Assembly (NCBI RefSeq): GCF_020172085.1
Contig: NZ_JAIVAT010000008.1
Span: forward strand, 1 to 64,000
Direction: 5' to 3'
DNA: 64,000 nucleotides
Source: Rossellomorea aquimaris
GTDB taxonomy: Bacteria > Bacillota > Bacilli > Bacillales > Bacillaceae_B
In this document: piece after piece, positions 15,146 through 24,537 of the stretch
How positions within the stretch are numbered: the first letter of the stretch is position 1
How the letters are laid out: the number at the start of each line of letters is the position of its first letter
Made by a program: the position numbers and the translations under genes
The notes under the pieces: generated by a model
Told to the model about the DNA's origin: nothing
Database searches by the model: none
What the model saw: only the letters and a program-made list of their open reading frames with translations

Positions 15146-17267
15146 ATAAAGTGACACGATCGACTTGTTCACGCAGTTGGATCATGTTATCTTTCAGCCT
15201 TTTTGAGATTTCGCATAAAGCTTGAATGGATTTTCCTTTGTGATGACTAAGCTGATAGACGATATCGTCAAAGAGCAGCTCCATTTCTTCATGGATGGCC
15301 ATGGCCGATACATTGTAAAGGTGGATATTGGCATAGCCCGTTAAATCAAAGATGGCAGAGTCGATATAGGGCTTGAAGCTCTCGAGTAAAGCAGGGAAGC
15401 CAATGGTCAATCTGGTTAACCCATCCCTTAGACCTTCAATGGTGCCAGCCAGTTCGTCGATCGGCTCCAGTGCGGAAGATACGTATGAACGGATTTTATC
15501 ATCGAAATCTGAGAATACGCTGATGAGTTTTCCAGGCAAGGTCCCGCTTAAGGCTATGTTCATCGCTCCCTTGATTTGCGCTGATATCATTTCCAACGTA
15601 TTCTCAATGGCGAAGGCAATGCCGGTCAAGGTTCCTAACAATGGAAGAAGCAGGCCGTGTGAAACTCCTTTAAAGCTTTCAAAGGATCCTTCCAATAAAA
15701 CATCTTTCACCTTCATCCCTAAGAGCATATGATCAGAGGTTTGCAGGATATAATCGTTTTTCTTTGGCATCGTCACATTATGTTGAACGGAAGCTCCAGA
15801 TGTAATACTGGCACTTAAGGAGGCATCACGCTCTCCGAAGTTTGTTCCCAAATCAGAGACCTGTTGTTTGAACTCTGCAATGTTACTATTCAACTTCGCA
15901 GTATTATGATTGATAATTTTATAGTGTGCGAGAATATCGTTTACAAGAACATCCTCAAGGGTCTCTTTCCCTCCACTAAAAAGCTCCGGGATTTCTTTAT
16001 GAAGGATTTTCTGAAGGAAGCCTGTCAGATTAGTGATGCCCCCTTTGAACTCCATTAATTGACTCCGTGCCTGCCCGAAAATACTCTCAACACTGATGCT
16101 TCTGTTGAACAAGTGCTCCACCAATTCAACAGGCGGGGAATTCAACACTCCATTAAGAGATCGGCTGGCATTTTCAGCCATATCGACAAGGGAAATGAGA
16201 TGATCGATTTCGGAGGTCAAACGGTGACTGGTTGTCGTGATGCCTATAAATAAAGGGTTACCAATTAAATTTTCAAAGGAATCCTCAAAGAACATCTGCA
16301 GTCGGCTCAGTCGTTCAGAATATCGGTCACCCTCATGCTGGGCAATCTCTTCTGAATGGGTCAAGTATTCCTGAGCATGACCCAGCCTATCTGAAACCTC
16401 CCCTTGCATAGCTGCTGCCAACAGGTTGAGGTTGTCACGATTAATTTCGATTCTGTCTGAATGACCGCTATAAAGAGGTTCGCCGGTCCAGATGCTTGTC
16501 ATGATGTGAGCATCAGCTTCGTCAAAGATGTAGCCATGACCAGGGGAATCCGGTTGACCAATTTCATACTTTCCACCCTCGGCATATCCCGTATGATTGT
16601 TTTTCAAAATGTTAAATCCTTCACCAGTCTCTGGTATTCCTGTTGAAATATCATATCTCTTGCCAGGGATGCGTGAGTCTAGATTTAAGGCAATGAGCGT
16701 GCCGGTCAGGACATCATAGTTGCTGAAGTAGTTAGTGATGTTGTCGTAGCTTTTGTTGGGGTCCATTACACCCTTTGGGAATAATGCTGGATTTAGAGTA
16801 ACGGACCTTATATCTGGTCGATTTCTTACAGCGTAGTTTGCAAGGGGTCCACCCAAGGAGTTCCCAGCAGCATATTTAACTCCGCCTTTATTACTATTCT
16901 CATTGTCTATTTTTGTTAAATATCTTCCCGCCGCTTCCAGTTGAGGTAGTGATAAATCGCTTAGAAGTTGAACATCCGTTAATAAGTCCTGTTTACCGTT
17001 CACAGCACCTGCATCTGTGCCAACATATATGACGGAGATTTCTTTTGTCTTTACGTTTTCAACGGTTAAAGCATCTAGTCCAGTCGGATCTTCATATAAG
17101 GTATCTATCACCTCGTATTCATGTCCGTTCACCTCAACAACTTTATGTCTAGCTGGCTTCTGGTAAGCCACTAATCCAGCTAATTCAACTAAATCCTTAT
17201 CCATTTCGACTTGGTTTACTGTGGCTATGTCTTTGGCCATTGTTATGGGTTTGTGTACATTAGTCAT
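15144..17267 (-). CDS. Lipase-like protein with C-terminal helical domain; candidate type VII secreted (TslA-like) toxin
   Basis: 707 residues from the ATG at 17267. The in-frame GTG at 17276 sits on the AGGTGG ribosome site and is unlikely to be the start. The N-terminal ~270 residues look like an alpha/beta-hydrolase lipase: GNSLGG puts the nucleophile at Ser137, with Asp185 (SNYDVLTG) and His225 (NNHTGY) as triad candidates. Asn replaces the usual His of GHSLGG. The remaining ~430 residues are mostly helical, with coiled-coil segments and one hydrophobic stretch (~535-560). No Sec signal is present. Catalytic domain first and long helical domain last is the reverse of LXG toxins and matches S. 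aureus TslA. It lies 9 bp after a DUF1672 lipoprotein gene, the family of TslA's partner TilA. No T7SS machinery genes are in the window. The toxin role is inference. Confidence 0.75.
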   Translation of the reverse strand: MTNVHKPITMAKDIATVNQVEMDKDLVELAGLVAYQKPARHKVVEVNGHEYEVIDTLYEDPTGLDALTVENVKTKEISVIYVGTDAGAVNGKQDLLTDVQLLSDLSLPQLEAAGRYLTKIDNENSNKGGVKYAAGNSLGGPLANYAVRNRPDIRSVTLNPALFPKGVMDPNKSYDNITNYFSNYDVLTGTLIALNLDSRIPGKRYDISTGIPETGEGFNILKNNHTGYAEGGKYEIGQPDSPGHGYIFDEADAHIMTSIWTGEPLYSGHSDRIEINRDNLNLLAAAMQGEVSDRLGHAQEYLTHSEEIAQHEGDRYSERLSRLQMFFEDSFENLIGNPLFIGITTTSHRLTSEIDHLISLVDMAENASRSLNGVLNSPPVELVEHLFNRSISVESIFGQARSQLMEFKGGITNLTGFLQKILHKEIPELFSGGKETLEDVLVNDILAHYKIINHNTAKLNSNIAEFKQQVSDLGTNFGERDASLSASITSGASVQHNVTMPKKNDYILQTSDHMLLGMKVKDVLLEGSFESFKGVSHGLLLPLLGTLTGIAFAIENTLEMISAQIKGAMNIALSGTLPGKLISVFSDFDDKIRSYVSSALEPIDELAGTIEGLRDGLTRLTIGFPALLESFKPYIDSAIFDLTGYANIHLYNVSAMAIHEEMELLFDDIVYQLSHHKGKSIQALCEISKRLKDNMIQLREQVDRVTL

Positions 17268-17276
17268 TTTAACCAC

Positions 17277-18203
17277 CTATTCGTTACGAATAATTTCCTG
17301 TTCAATTGAATTATCCTTGAACCCTTCAAATGATTCCTTGTGAACCCCGTTATCGTTTACTGCCACTCTATATGTCCCTTTAGGGAGAGTGCTCATTTCC
17401 TCTATATCTTTTATTACACGTTTCATAACCTTTTCACTCGGTTCCACATTTTTTTCTTTCATAAAAAGCATAATATTAATTCTTAAGTTATCAGGATGGA
17501 ACAATTCCCCATTATACGCTTTTTTTAATGTCTCGTTCGTTGCATCGTGATCTTCCATGTATAGATCATAGACAGGCTTTATGGCTTCATCGCTTTTTAG
17601 GGAGGACATAGAGTAATATGGTGTCATACTACCCGATCCCCCAACATTTTGAAGGGACTCAACGGTTCTTCCTACAACTTCTTCTTCTGAAACGATTTTC
17701 TCAAGGTACGTGTCCAGATTCTTAAATTCTTTCTCGAATATCAACCTGTATAAGCCTTCACGAATCCCTCTTTCAACTTCACCTTCTTGGGTCCTCACTT
17801 CTTTGGTCATTATTTCTTCCGTTCCTTGATTTATAGGAACAATAGCATAAGTATAAAAGTGCACAGGTCCAGTCGACTCCACAAATACCGTCACTCCATC
17901 AACATTCCCCACTAGATTATGAACTTTAACCTCAGTTTTATATTTCTCCAGGAAGAACTCCTTTACCGCATTTTCCACTTCTCCACTTTTAGCCTCAGCA
18001 ATTTTATCGTTCTCCTCACCATCATTCAAAAAATAACCTTCACCTTGATAATCCTGCACTCTTGCATACTGATCATTCACTTCATCCTGTGTACTCTTCT
18101 TCTCATCCACACCATTGCCATTCGCATTATCCATATTCATACATCCTCCAAGTAATAATGAAAGTCCGATTCCATATATGATCCACTTATTTTTTTTGTT
18201 CAT
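17277..18203 (-). CDS. DUF1672-family lipoprotein; candidate immunity protein
   Basis: 308 residues with a lipoprotein signal: basic N-terminus, hydrophobic core, lipobox LGGC with Cys21. The mature part has segments I associate with DUF1672: YARVQDYQGEGYFL, VHNLVGNVDGVTVFVES, FYTYAIVPI and LPKGTYRVAVNDN. DUF1672 lipoproteins are known from staphylococci, where TilA neutralises the secreted lipase TslA outside the cytoplasm. Here it is the first gene of a two-gene operon with the lipase-like gene, so co-production is expected. Ribosome site AGGAGG is 11 bases before the ATG. Immunity function is inferred from family and context. Confidence 0.8.
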   Translation of the reverse strand: MNKKNKWIIYGIGLSLLLGGCMNMDNANGNGVDEKKSTQDEVNDQYARVQDYQGEGYFLNDGEENDKIAEAKSGEVENAVKEFFLEKYKTEVKVHNLVGNVDGVTVFVESTGPVHFYTYAIVPINQGTEEIMTKEVRTQEGEVERGIREGLYRLIFEKEFKNLDTYLEKIVSEEEVVGRTVESLQNVGGSGSMTPYYSMSSLKSDEAIKPVYDLYMEDHDATNETLKKAYNGELFHPDNLRINIMLFMKEKNVEPSEKVMKRVIKDIEEMSTLPKGTYRVAVNDNGVHKESFEGFKDNSIEQEIIRNE

Positions 18204-18609
18204 AAATGTCTGATCCTCCTAATTGGATAGGTTCATTTTAAAGAATTACCTTTATATTGTATAAAAATCTGTAAAGTATTAACAGTTGATTCAGGAATTC
18301 CTTGGATCAATCAGAAAAAACAGGAGAAAAGTAGCGGTGACGATATGGTCCTTCGTATCTTTTATCCTATTAATATCATTGGAATTAACTTATGTCTTCA
18401 GACTCATACATTTGTATAATTACCCCAATTATTCAATTTATAACCTGCTAATATGGAGACTTTAAAAAATGAGCACTTTGCTCAGTTTAATCATTTCCGA
18501 AGTATAGGGACAGTTCTTATGCTCCAAAAATTCCTAAATAAGTCCAAAAGCTTAACATCAGCAAATAGATTCAAATAAAAAGGCGATGAGATATCCCCTC
18601 GCCTTTTTA
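18204..18609. other. Intergenic region with one possible tiny ORF and a terminator
   Basis: About 400 bp between the lipoprotein operon and the permease operon. It contains the possible small ORF at 18337-18465 and the terminator hairpin near 18577-18608. No clear -35/-10 pair for the lipoprotein gene was found. Confidence 0.4.
18337..18465 (+). CDS. Possible 42-aa membrane peptide
   Basis: A GTG codon follows CAGGAG by about 10 bases. The product starts with a strongly hydrophobic stretch (IWSFVSFILLISLELTYVF) and ends after an aromatic, polar tail. In the same frame a basic segment (SIRKNRRKVAV) precedes the GTG, so this could also be the remnant of a longer membrane protein that used the TTG at 18282. 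Weakly supported. Confidence 0.25.
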   Translation: MTIWSFVSFILLISLELTYVFRLIHLYNYPNYSIYNLLIWRL

Positions 18610-18610
18610 T
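18577..18610 (-). terminator. Terminator of the permease operon
   Basis: Stem AAAAAGGCGA/TCGCCTTTTT (18577-18586 and 18599-18608), which yields T-runs in both directions, directly after the stop of the permease gene. Confidence 0.85.
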
Positions 18611-19641
18611 TAATTACGATAAAATTTACTGGGATTAGCGAACAGAAAGTCCTTCTCCGGAACACCCTGTCTCATCTCCGTTCTTCCATGTGACGTGTGG
18701 TCCCGTTTCCCACTCACTACCTTCCGATAAGCTTCTTCATATACACTCTCCAACCCGTTCAGAATCAGGTTCATCGATACAATCGTCAAGGCAAAGAACG
18801 TGATCGGCACGAGCACAATAAATGGGTGGACATACAGCATCTCGAAATAATCCCCTATTAACCCGGACCATTCGAAAGAAAGCGTCTTGGGAGGATCCTG
18901 CATTGGTGAAAAGTCAATGACCGTCCCTCCGAAGAACATTTTCAATAAGCCAAGGTGGGCTAATATGATGAGGATTTGGTTCAGCTGTTGAATAAACAGG
19001 ATCACGAGCTTTTGAACCAGGTGCTTCACTACATGAAAGACAATGATCCGGAATGTACCGGCCCCAAGCGTTCTTGAGGCAAGGACGAATTCTGTGTTCA
19101 TGATTTTCTGAGTTTCTTTGCTTATGTATAAGATTACACTGGGCAAGGGAAGCAAGACTAAGATCACCAGCTCAAAAGAGGCTCTCATGGAAAAAGGCTC
19201 GGCAAATCCATCAATCGGCATGGATAAGACGTTGATGAGGATGAAATAAGACATCAGCGTGATCGGAATAACCGAAAAGGTACTGAGAAAATGCTCCATC
19301 AACTTGAAGGTTTTGGTCAGATATCCACTGAAAAGCGTTCCGATCACTGCCCCCAGTATAATCTGTAGGAATGCGATGCAAAGTGAGATCCCGATCGTAT
19401 ATTTCGCTCCCTCAATGATGACGTGCAGCAAGTCGTTTCCACTCGCATCGGTTCCTAAAGGAAAAGTCAAAGATGGTTTGAACGGTGCGGTTTCAACGAT
19501 CTTCCCCTTCTCATATATCGCTGCCTTCTGTCTGATATCCCCATCATTGAGAATCATGTTCATCAGGCTTGCCACGAGCAGCACACTTATGAACGAAAAT
19601 CCGACTAAAAAGCGTTTATTTTTGAATATCTTCTTCACCAT
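18610..19641 (-). CDS. OppC/DppC-like ABC transporter permease
   Basis: 343 residues. The N-terminal helix is followed by FPLGTDASGNDLL, the OppC-type signature that precedes the transmembrane core, and five further hydrophobic segments. The EAYRK-containing C-terminal tail (~35 residues) is hydrophilic. Its ATG directly follows the TGA of the upstream permease (TGAATG), so the two are translationally coupled and probably form a heterodimeric channel for peptides. No ATPase or substrate-binding protein gene is adjacent, so the pair must borrow them or be an orphan. Confidence 0.85.
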   Translation of the reverse strand: MVKKIFKNKRFLVGFSFISVLLVASLMNMILNDGDIRQKAAIYEKGKIVETAPFKPSLTFPLGTDASGNDLLHVIIEGAKYTIGISLCIAFLQIILGAVIGTLFSGYLTKTFKLMEHFLSTFSVIPITLMSYFILINVLSMPIDGFAEPFSMRASFELVILVLLPLPSVILYISKETQKIMNTEFVLASRTLGAGTFRIIVFHVVKHLVQKLVILFIQQLNQILIILAHLGLLKMFFGGTVIDFSPMQDPPKTLSFEWSGLIGDYFEMLYVHPFIVLVPITFFALTIVSMNLILNGLESVYEEAYRKVVSGKRDHTSHGRTEMRQGVPEKDFLFANPSKFYRN

Positions 19642-20514
19642 TCAGGCTCCCCCCTCTTTAATGACCTTCGGAACGAATAGTTCATAGCACTGAAAGAGAA
19701 GGAAGATCGGATAATAGATCAGCATGATCCCGATAAAGAAGACTTCCGGATATGGGTACTGGAGGATGAACGACATGATGCCCGGAATATTGAACAGGTA
19801 CTCGACGATTAGTAGATTCGTCAGAAAAAATAGGATGATCGTCTTTGAATAGTGAAAGAGCGAATAGATGGTGTTCCTCAGAACATGTACAAAAATCATT
19901 CTTCTAAAGGATAGACCCTTGGCGAGAGCAAGGTTCGTATAGCTTTTTGTCAGTTCTTCGAGGATTTGGGATATGAATAGCTTTGTCATGATCATGGTGG
20001 GGGTAATACTCAAAGACAGAATCGGGAGGAAGATTGCCTGCTCCTCTCCAAAGGATGCAAAGTTCAAGAATTGGATATTCGTTTTCTGATAGAGCCATAC
20101 AATGAAGATTTGCAATAAGATGATGTAAAAGATATCCGGCACGGCTTGAATATACGTGAAGATTTCCTGAAAAACACGGATACGATTACTCTTTAAATTG
20201 ACGATTGCAAAGGCAATCACTATGGAGATCAGCATGGATACAACAAGTGATCCCCCAACAAGGACCAAAGATTCCCTCAGTGGTGGCAGGATCGTTGGGA
20301 AGATGGGCCGGAATACATTTCTTCCCGTGCTGAATTCCAGGTCTTGAAGGGATGTCAGAGCTGATAACAGCTCCACGATTTTTCGAACATACTGGTTAAA
20401 ATCAGGTCTGAAGTGGTCAAACAGATATGGAATGCAGCTGATACATATAATGGCCAGGAAAGAGGACATCATTTTCCAGCTGAAAAGAACGAGTTTTCGG
20501 ACAATTTGCAACAT
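19642..20514 (-). CDS. OppB/DppB-like ABC transporter permease
   Basis: 290 residues with about six hydrophobic segments. The cytoplasmic EAA-type loop near residues 185-210 (TNLALAKGLSFRRMIFVHVLRN) is where the ATPase would dock; only part of the usual EAA consensus is kept. It is the first gene of a two-permease operon and diverges from the XRE-TPR regulator gene. The ATG at 20514 follows a GGAGGGGAC site. Confidence 0.82.
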   Translation of the reverse strand: MLQIVRKLVLFSWKMMSSFLAIICISCIPYLFDHFRPDFNQYVRKIVELLSALTSLQDLEFSTGRNVFRPIFPTILPPLRESLVLVGGSLVVSMLISIVIAFAIVNLKSNRIRVFQEIFTYIQAVPDIFYIILLQIFIVWLYQKTNIQFLNFASFGEEQAIFLPILSLSITPTMIMTKLFISQILEELTKSYTNLALAKGLSFRRMIFVHVLRNTIYSLFHYSKTIILFFLTNLLIVEYLFNIPGIMSFILQYPYPEVFFIGIMLIYYPIFLLFQCYELFVPKVIKEGGA

Positions 20515-20563
20515 GTCCCCTCCTTTTTCAAAATCAATCTCAGAAATTGGAAAATTCTATTAA

Positions 20564-20593
20564 ATTATACATGTTTTAATCTTTTTTTTACAA
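20564..20593 (-). promoter_or_regulatory. Permease operon promoter
   Basis: Minus-strand -35 TTGTAA (20588-20593), 18 bp spacer, consensus -10 TATAAT (20564-20569), about 50 bp upstream of the first permease start. Confidence 0.55.
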
Positions 20594-20755
20594 CATCATC
20601 TCTTTATTTAATAGAGCCAAATAAACAGGGATTTAAGATATAATGAGGTTTAGTGAGATTGATATGGAGCACTACTTCTATTGTTCGAGCATTGACTCGA
20701 TAGGCAATCATTCGCTTAGGCGTGGATGATGTCGCAGCAAGGAGGTTTATTCATT

Positions 20756-21655
20756 ATGGATTATTCGGTCATCGGAAAGAAAATTAAAGAATTGCGAAAA
20801 GCAGTTGGGCTAACACAAAGCGATTTGGCTCAAGACATCTGCACACAAGCCATGATCAGCCGCATTGAAAAAGGCGATGTATATCCAAGCGCCACAGCCC
20901 TTTATCAAATCTCAAACAAATTAGGAGTCGATGTAAACTATTTCTTTGAGATCGGGACAACCCCACGGCTGGATTATCTACAGGAAGTAGAGAGGCAGCT
21001 GACAAAACTGAGAGTCGAACAACTTCTCAACGAAATGATGGACATCGTGAAGACAGAAGAAAAGAATCCCTTTTTCTTTAAGGATAACGAAAGATTGCAG
21101 CTTCTTTACTGGCATAAGAGCATCTATTACTTTGAAGTCGAAAAGGATGTTGAGAGGGCATTTGCAATTCTTCACGAAGCCTATAACTTGACCAGCCATG
21201 AGAAGAAGGCCGTGTCAGAAAGAGAAATGGAAATTCTAATCACGTTTGGTATATGGGAAACTCAACTGGGTAACCATGACAAGGCACTTGACTATTATCA
21301 ACAGGTTGAAAAAGCCATCCACCCTTCAGAACAATTACATGATAAATCGATCAAGACCCGACTGCTCTATAATATTGCAAGGGTACTCACCCGGGTAAAG
21401 GATTTTGAATCATCTACAACTTACTGCCTGAAAGCCATCCATTGGTGCATTGAAGAAGAATTGTTGTGGGGACTCGGGGAGTGTTATTACCAAATCGGAT
21501 TCAACTGTGAACTGATGAACGAGTACGAACAAGCCGTTCCGAATATGAAGAAAGCACACCTCATGTTTGAACTAAGGAACAACAAGCTCTACACATCTTT
21601 CATCAAGGAAAAATTGGAGGCGTTGGAAAACGGGATTCAGAAACCCGTTGAATAA
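20756..21655 (+). CDS. XRE-family regulator with TPR-like C-terminal domain (RNPP/PlcR-like)
   Basis: 299 residues. Residues ~6-60 form an XRE helix-turn-helix (IGKKIKELRKAVGLTQSDLA, then MISRIEKGDVYPSATAL). Residues ~75-295 are helical repeats with TPR-like spacing (YYFEVEKDVERAFAILHEAY, LGNHDKALDYYQQVEKAI, MNEYEQAVPNMKKAHLMF). This is the layout of Rap/NprR/PlcR/PrgX regulators, which bind imported signalling peptides. The ATG at 20756 follows AAGGAGG by 10 bases; an in-frame ATG at 20726 lacks such a site. It diverges from the peptide-permease-like operon, but no adjacent propeptide gene could be found. Confidence 0.82.
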   Translation: MDYSVIGKKIKELRKAVGLTQSDLAQDICTQAMISRIEKGDVYPSATALYQISNKLGVDVNYFFEIGTTPRLDYLQEVERQLTKLRVEQLLNEMMDIVKTEEKNPFFFKDNERLQLLYWHKSIYYFEVEKDVERAFAILHEAYNLTSHEKKAVSEREMEILITFGIWETQLGNHDKALDYYQQVEKAIHPSEQLHDKSIKTRLLYNIARVLTRVKDFESSTTYCLKAIHWCIEEELLWGLGECYYQIGFNCELMNEYEQAVPNMKKAHLMFELRNNKLYTSFIKEKLEALENGIQKPVE

Positions 21656-22182
21656 TATATGCCAGATTGTCTGTCTCGAATTCCCCGCATTATACATACG
21701 ATTCTTATTCCAACTGTTATTTCATAAAGACCTTTCTTTGAATTTTATTGATAGGACAGTTTGTTTTTGCCGTGTCACCATGAACCAAGTTTAATTTCCG
21801 CTCACGACCAGAAAAGCGAAGGGTGAATGTATCCACAGATGACAGATATATCATTAAAAATCATTAATAATCATTAAGAAGCTTGGGTAATGGCCTCTCA
21901 AGCTTCTTCCTTACGATTTCCTGATTACTGGGGGTTCCAATAAGGTGTGGTCAGAATCGCTCGATCCCCAACTGGATGAAGTAACCTAGCCTCCCACCAC
22001 ACATTCTCTATATCGCTTTCTCTATAGGAAACAGAACAGCCTTAACCTGAGAGTAGCTCTTTTGGACTTCACCTCTTCCCGAAGCTTATGCCATTCTTCT
22101 GTTCTTAAATCTGTCAGGAGTTCTGCATTGAAACATACTAATGCTATTGCATCTTGTATTATTGATAGTTTTATCTCGAACT
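21656..22182. other. Intergenic region, no gene seen
   Basis: About 530 bp. Searched on both strands for a short secreted signal-peptide gene next to the RNPP-like regulator; none found. It contains three TCATTAA direct repeats (21851-21877) and a hairpin AAGAAGCTTG/CAAGCTTCTT (21876-21885 and 21899-21908) that may terminate the regulator gene. Confidence 0.4.
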
Positions 22183-22713
22183 CTATCTGTTTTCTCTTTT
22201 TTGACTTTCAATATACTTCTCTTCCTGTTTGGCATTTAAAGGAGCTGTTGCTTTTCCAATATTTCCGTCCTGCATTTTCCAGATAGTATTATGATCCTCT
22301 ACAACTCTGGAAAAATCACCTTCCTTCCATCTAATAAGGATGGCTTTATATTCATTTTCATCTTCATACTGATTGATTTTTAATTGATTCAACAAAAAAT
22401 CAATTCGTTCGTCGGTAATCTGAAAAAAAGACCATTTCTCTTTTGCCCTAACCTTTTGATGGCTCATAGCATGGATGTATTGTCGGATTAATTCTTCACT
22501 CAGAGGAGTTTTCACTTTTTCACCGAATGGATTTTCTTTGGAACCCTGACTTGCTAAAGTCGTTTCCACCCCAGCTGTTGATATCTCATCACTCTGATTG
22601 GTGTCTACTCTACTTTCCGCCGAGTTGAGACTTCCTACTGCAATATAGATGCCCACGATCGTCAGGAGTACAACACTTCCTACTATAATAGAAAATGATT
22701 TTTTTCTAAGCAT
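22183..22713 (-). CDS. Membrane-anchored DUF6241-like protein
   Basis: 176 residues. One N-terminal membrane helix (~8-28) is followed by a Ser/Thr-rich linker and a soluble domain with IHAMSHQKVRAKEKW and ITDERIDFLLNQL, which I associate with DUF6241. The tail is Glu/Lys/Gln-rich. It is probably displayed outside the membrane. The ATG follows a GGGGGATAA site. Function unknown. Confidence 0.65.
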   Translation of the reverse strand: MLRKKSFSIIVGSVVLLTIVGIYIAVGSLNSAESRVDTNQSDEISTAGVETTLASQGSKENPFGEKVKTPLSEELIRQYIHAMSHQKVRAKEKWSFFQITDERIDFLLNQLKINQYEDENEYKAILIRWKEGDFSRVVEDHNTIWKMQDGNIGKATAPLNAKQEEKYIESQKRENR

Positions 22714-23142
22714 ATTTATCCCCCAGTATGGAATTTGTTCTACCCTCTTCTTCTAGATTACAGGAATAAAGTCCTTCCTCACCTTGCTAAATTAGCATAT
22801 TTTTCTTCAATTTACAGAATTGGTAGCTTAATTGTAACAAGCCGACTTTTAGTAACTCAGAATTTGTAAATTTGTACGCTATATCACCTAAGGGAAATTT
22901 AAACAAATTGAATATTTAGTCGTGGTTGGCACTTCAATTCTTTAGAATTGCTCTAGACTCCTCAATGCTGAAATAGAGTCTCTTACGATTTGGACTTAAA
23001 ATTGTTTGTTTAGCTAATATCGGGATAAGGGCCAGTGTGAGAAGGGAAATTCGGAGCGTAGAATGACCTTCATCGTCTCATTCATCCATGGCTTTTCGAT
23101 AATTGAACACCTATGCGAATTTTCTTCACATGTAATAATAAA
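22714..23142. other. Intergenic region, no gene seen
   Basis: About 430 bp of A/T-rich sequence. No reading frame with a ribosome site and no RNA gene that I recognise. Confidence 0.35.
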
Positions 23143-23172
23143 ACGCCCTACCACTCCGTGGCAGGACGCTCC
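23143..23172 (-). terminator. Terminator of the NlpC/P60 hydrolase gene
   Basis: On the minus strand, GCGTCCTGCCAC/GTGGTAGGGCGT forms a stem with G:U pairs, followed by TTTTATTATT. Confidence 0.75.
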
Positions 23173-23180
23173 AATCAAAC

Positions 23181-24083
23181 TTAAAATCTCTTAAATCCAA
23201 CGAATTTCGGATTCCAATAAGTATTACTTAGTTTGGAAATCACAACTCCACTATCAGACGCATGGATGAACTCCCCGTTTCCAACGTAGATGCCCATATG
23301 ACTGATGCCAACTTTATATGTATTTTCGAAGAATACAAGGTCCCCTGCTTTCGGACTTGATACAAAGAACGATTTGCTATAGTAGCCTTCTGTATTCGTA
23401 CGTGCAATCGATTGTCCCGCCTGGTTGAAGACATAGTAGATGAAACCGCTACAGTCGAAGCCGGATGGTGTTGTGCCTCCCCATGCGTATGGCGTCCCTA
23501 CGTATTTCTTCGCAATGTCGATGACGCTCGAAGCAGGTGCAACAGATCCGGTGGACGTTCCTTTAATCGTAAGTTTCTGACCAACATAAATGGAATCAGA
23601 GGTTAAACCGTTCCAAGACTTGATATCGGTCACGCTTACATTGTATCGGACTGCGATATGAGAAAGAGTGTCTCCGGATTGTACCGTGTATGTACTCGAT
23701 CCCGTTGGAGTGTTTGTTCCTCCTGAAGAAACGATTAACGTCTGACCAGGGTAAATCACATCACTCGTCAGGTTGTTCCATGATCTTAGTTCAGATACAT
23801 AGACATCGAATTTCGCCCCAATCTTTGATAGGTAGTCGCCTGACTGAACGGTATACGTCTTTGCAGTGGAAGGAACGGATACCTCCAGCACTTGATTCAC
23901 GTAGATAACATCCGAGCTCAGGTTGTTCCACGATTTCAAGTTTGAAACGGTTGTATCATATTTATAAGCAATCAACGAAAGGGAGTCCCCTGATTGTACG
24001 CGGTATGAAGCCGCTTCCGTTGAATTGGCAGCCATGGTCGAGAGTAAAGCAGCAGTAGTAAAAGCGATGATTGTTTTTTTCAA
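23181..24083 (-). CDS. Secreted D,L-endopeptidase: three LysM plus NlpC/P60 (LytE/LytF type)
   Basis: 300 residues. Signal peptide ~1-25 (ending TEAAS), three LysM modules (~27-70, ~77-118, ~132-173; each with VQSGD and a SWN motif) and an NlpC/P60 domain (~185-300). Catalytic Cys211 lies in FDCSGF, with His262 (SHMGIYVG) and His274 (FIHASD). Such enzymes cut the D-Glu-diaminopimelate bond of peptidoglycan stem peptides during growth and cell separation. B. subtilis LytE has the same three-LysM layout. It starts at a TTG behind AAGGAGACA. Confidence 0.93.
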   Translation of the reverse strand: MKKTIIAFTTAALLSTMAANSTEAASYRVQSGDSLSLIAYKYDTTVSNLKSWNNLSSDVIYVNQVLEVSVPSTAKTYTVQSGDYLSKIGAKFDVYVSELRSWNNLTSDVIYPGQTLIVSSGGTNTPTGSSTYTVQSGDTLSHIAVRYNVSVTDIKSWNGLTSDSIYVGQKLTIKGTSTGSVAPASSVIDIAKKYVGTPYAWGGTTPSGFDCSGFIYYVFNQAGQSIARTNTEGYYSKSFFVSSPKAGDLVFFENTYKVGISHMGIYVGNGEFIHASDSGVVISKLSNTYWNPKFVGFKRF

Positions 24084-24537
24084 AAAAATGTCTCCTTAAT
24101 TCATAATGTCGAAATTTTGTTGCTTGTCTATTATGGATGAAGGAGATTGAGATTTTAATAGGCTGAAATTCTTATCTGAAGAAAAATCAGGAAGAAACCC
24201 CAGTATAATAGTAAATGGTACTTTATGGTGACACTTCCATTTCTAAGTATTGGGTAAGAATTCAAATGCAAATATGTACAAATTTGGTTCCAGATGGACC
24301 TAGTCCATAATCCTACAGAATGGTAACCCCGACCTAAGCCCTCTATTTTCAGTTTTCTATCCTCGTCTGTAAAATCTTTCGGAAATAAGCACCTACTCCT
24401 TCAACAAGATCCCTTCCAGAAAAAATGCCCCACGCTCTCATCCATCGACAATCGTCCATTTTTTAATAGATTGATTAAAATTGTCCTATTCATATGGATT
24501 GGCAAGTGCTTCAACCTCATCTATAGAAAGAAGTAGA

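Noticed and set aside
15144-17276. Lipase-like gene as part of a prophage or LXG polymorphic toxin island
   Set aside because: No phage, integrase or WXG100/LXG genes adjacent; kept as a stand-alone pair with the DUF1672 lipoprotein.
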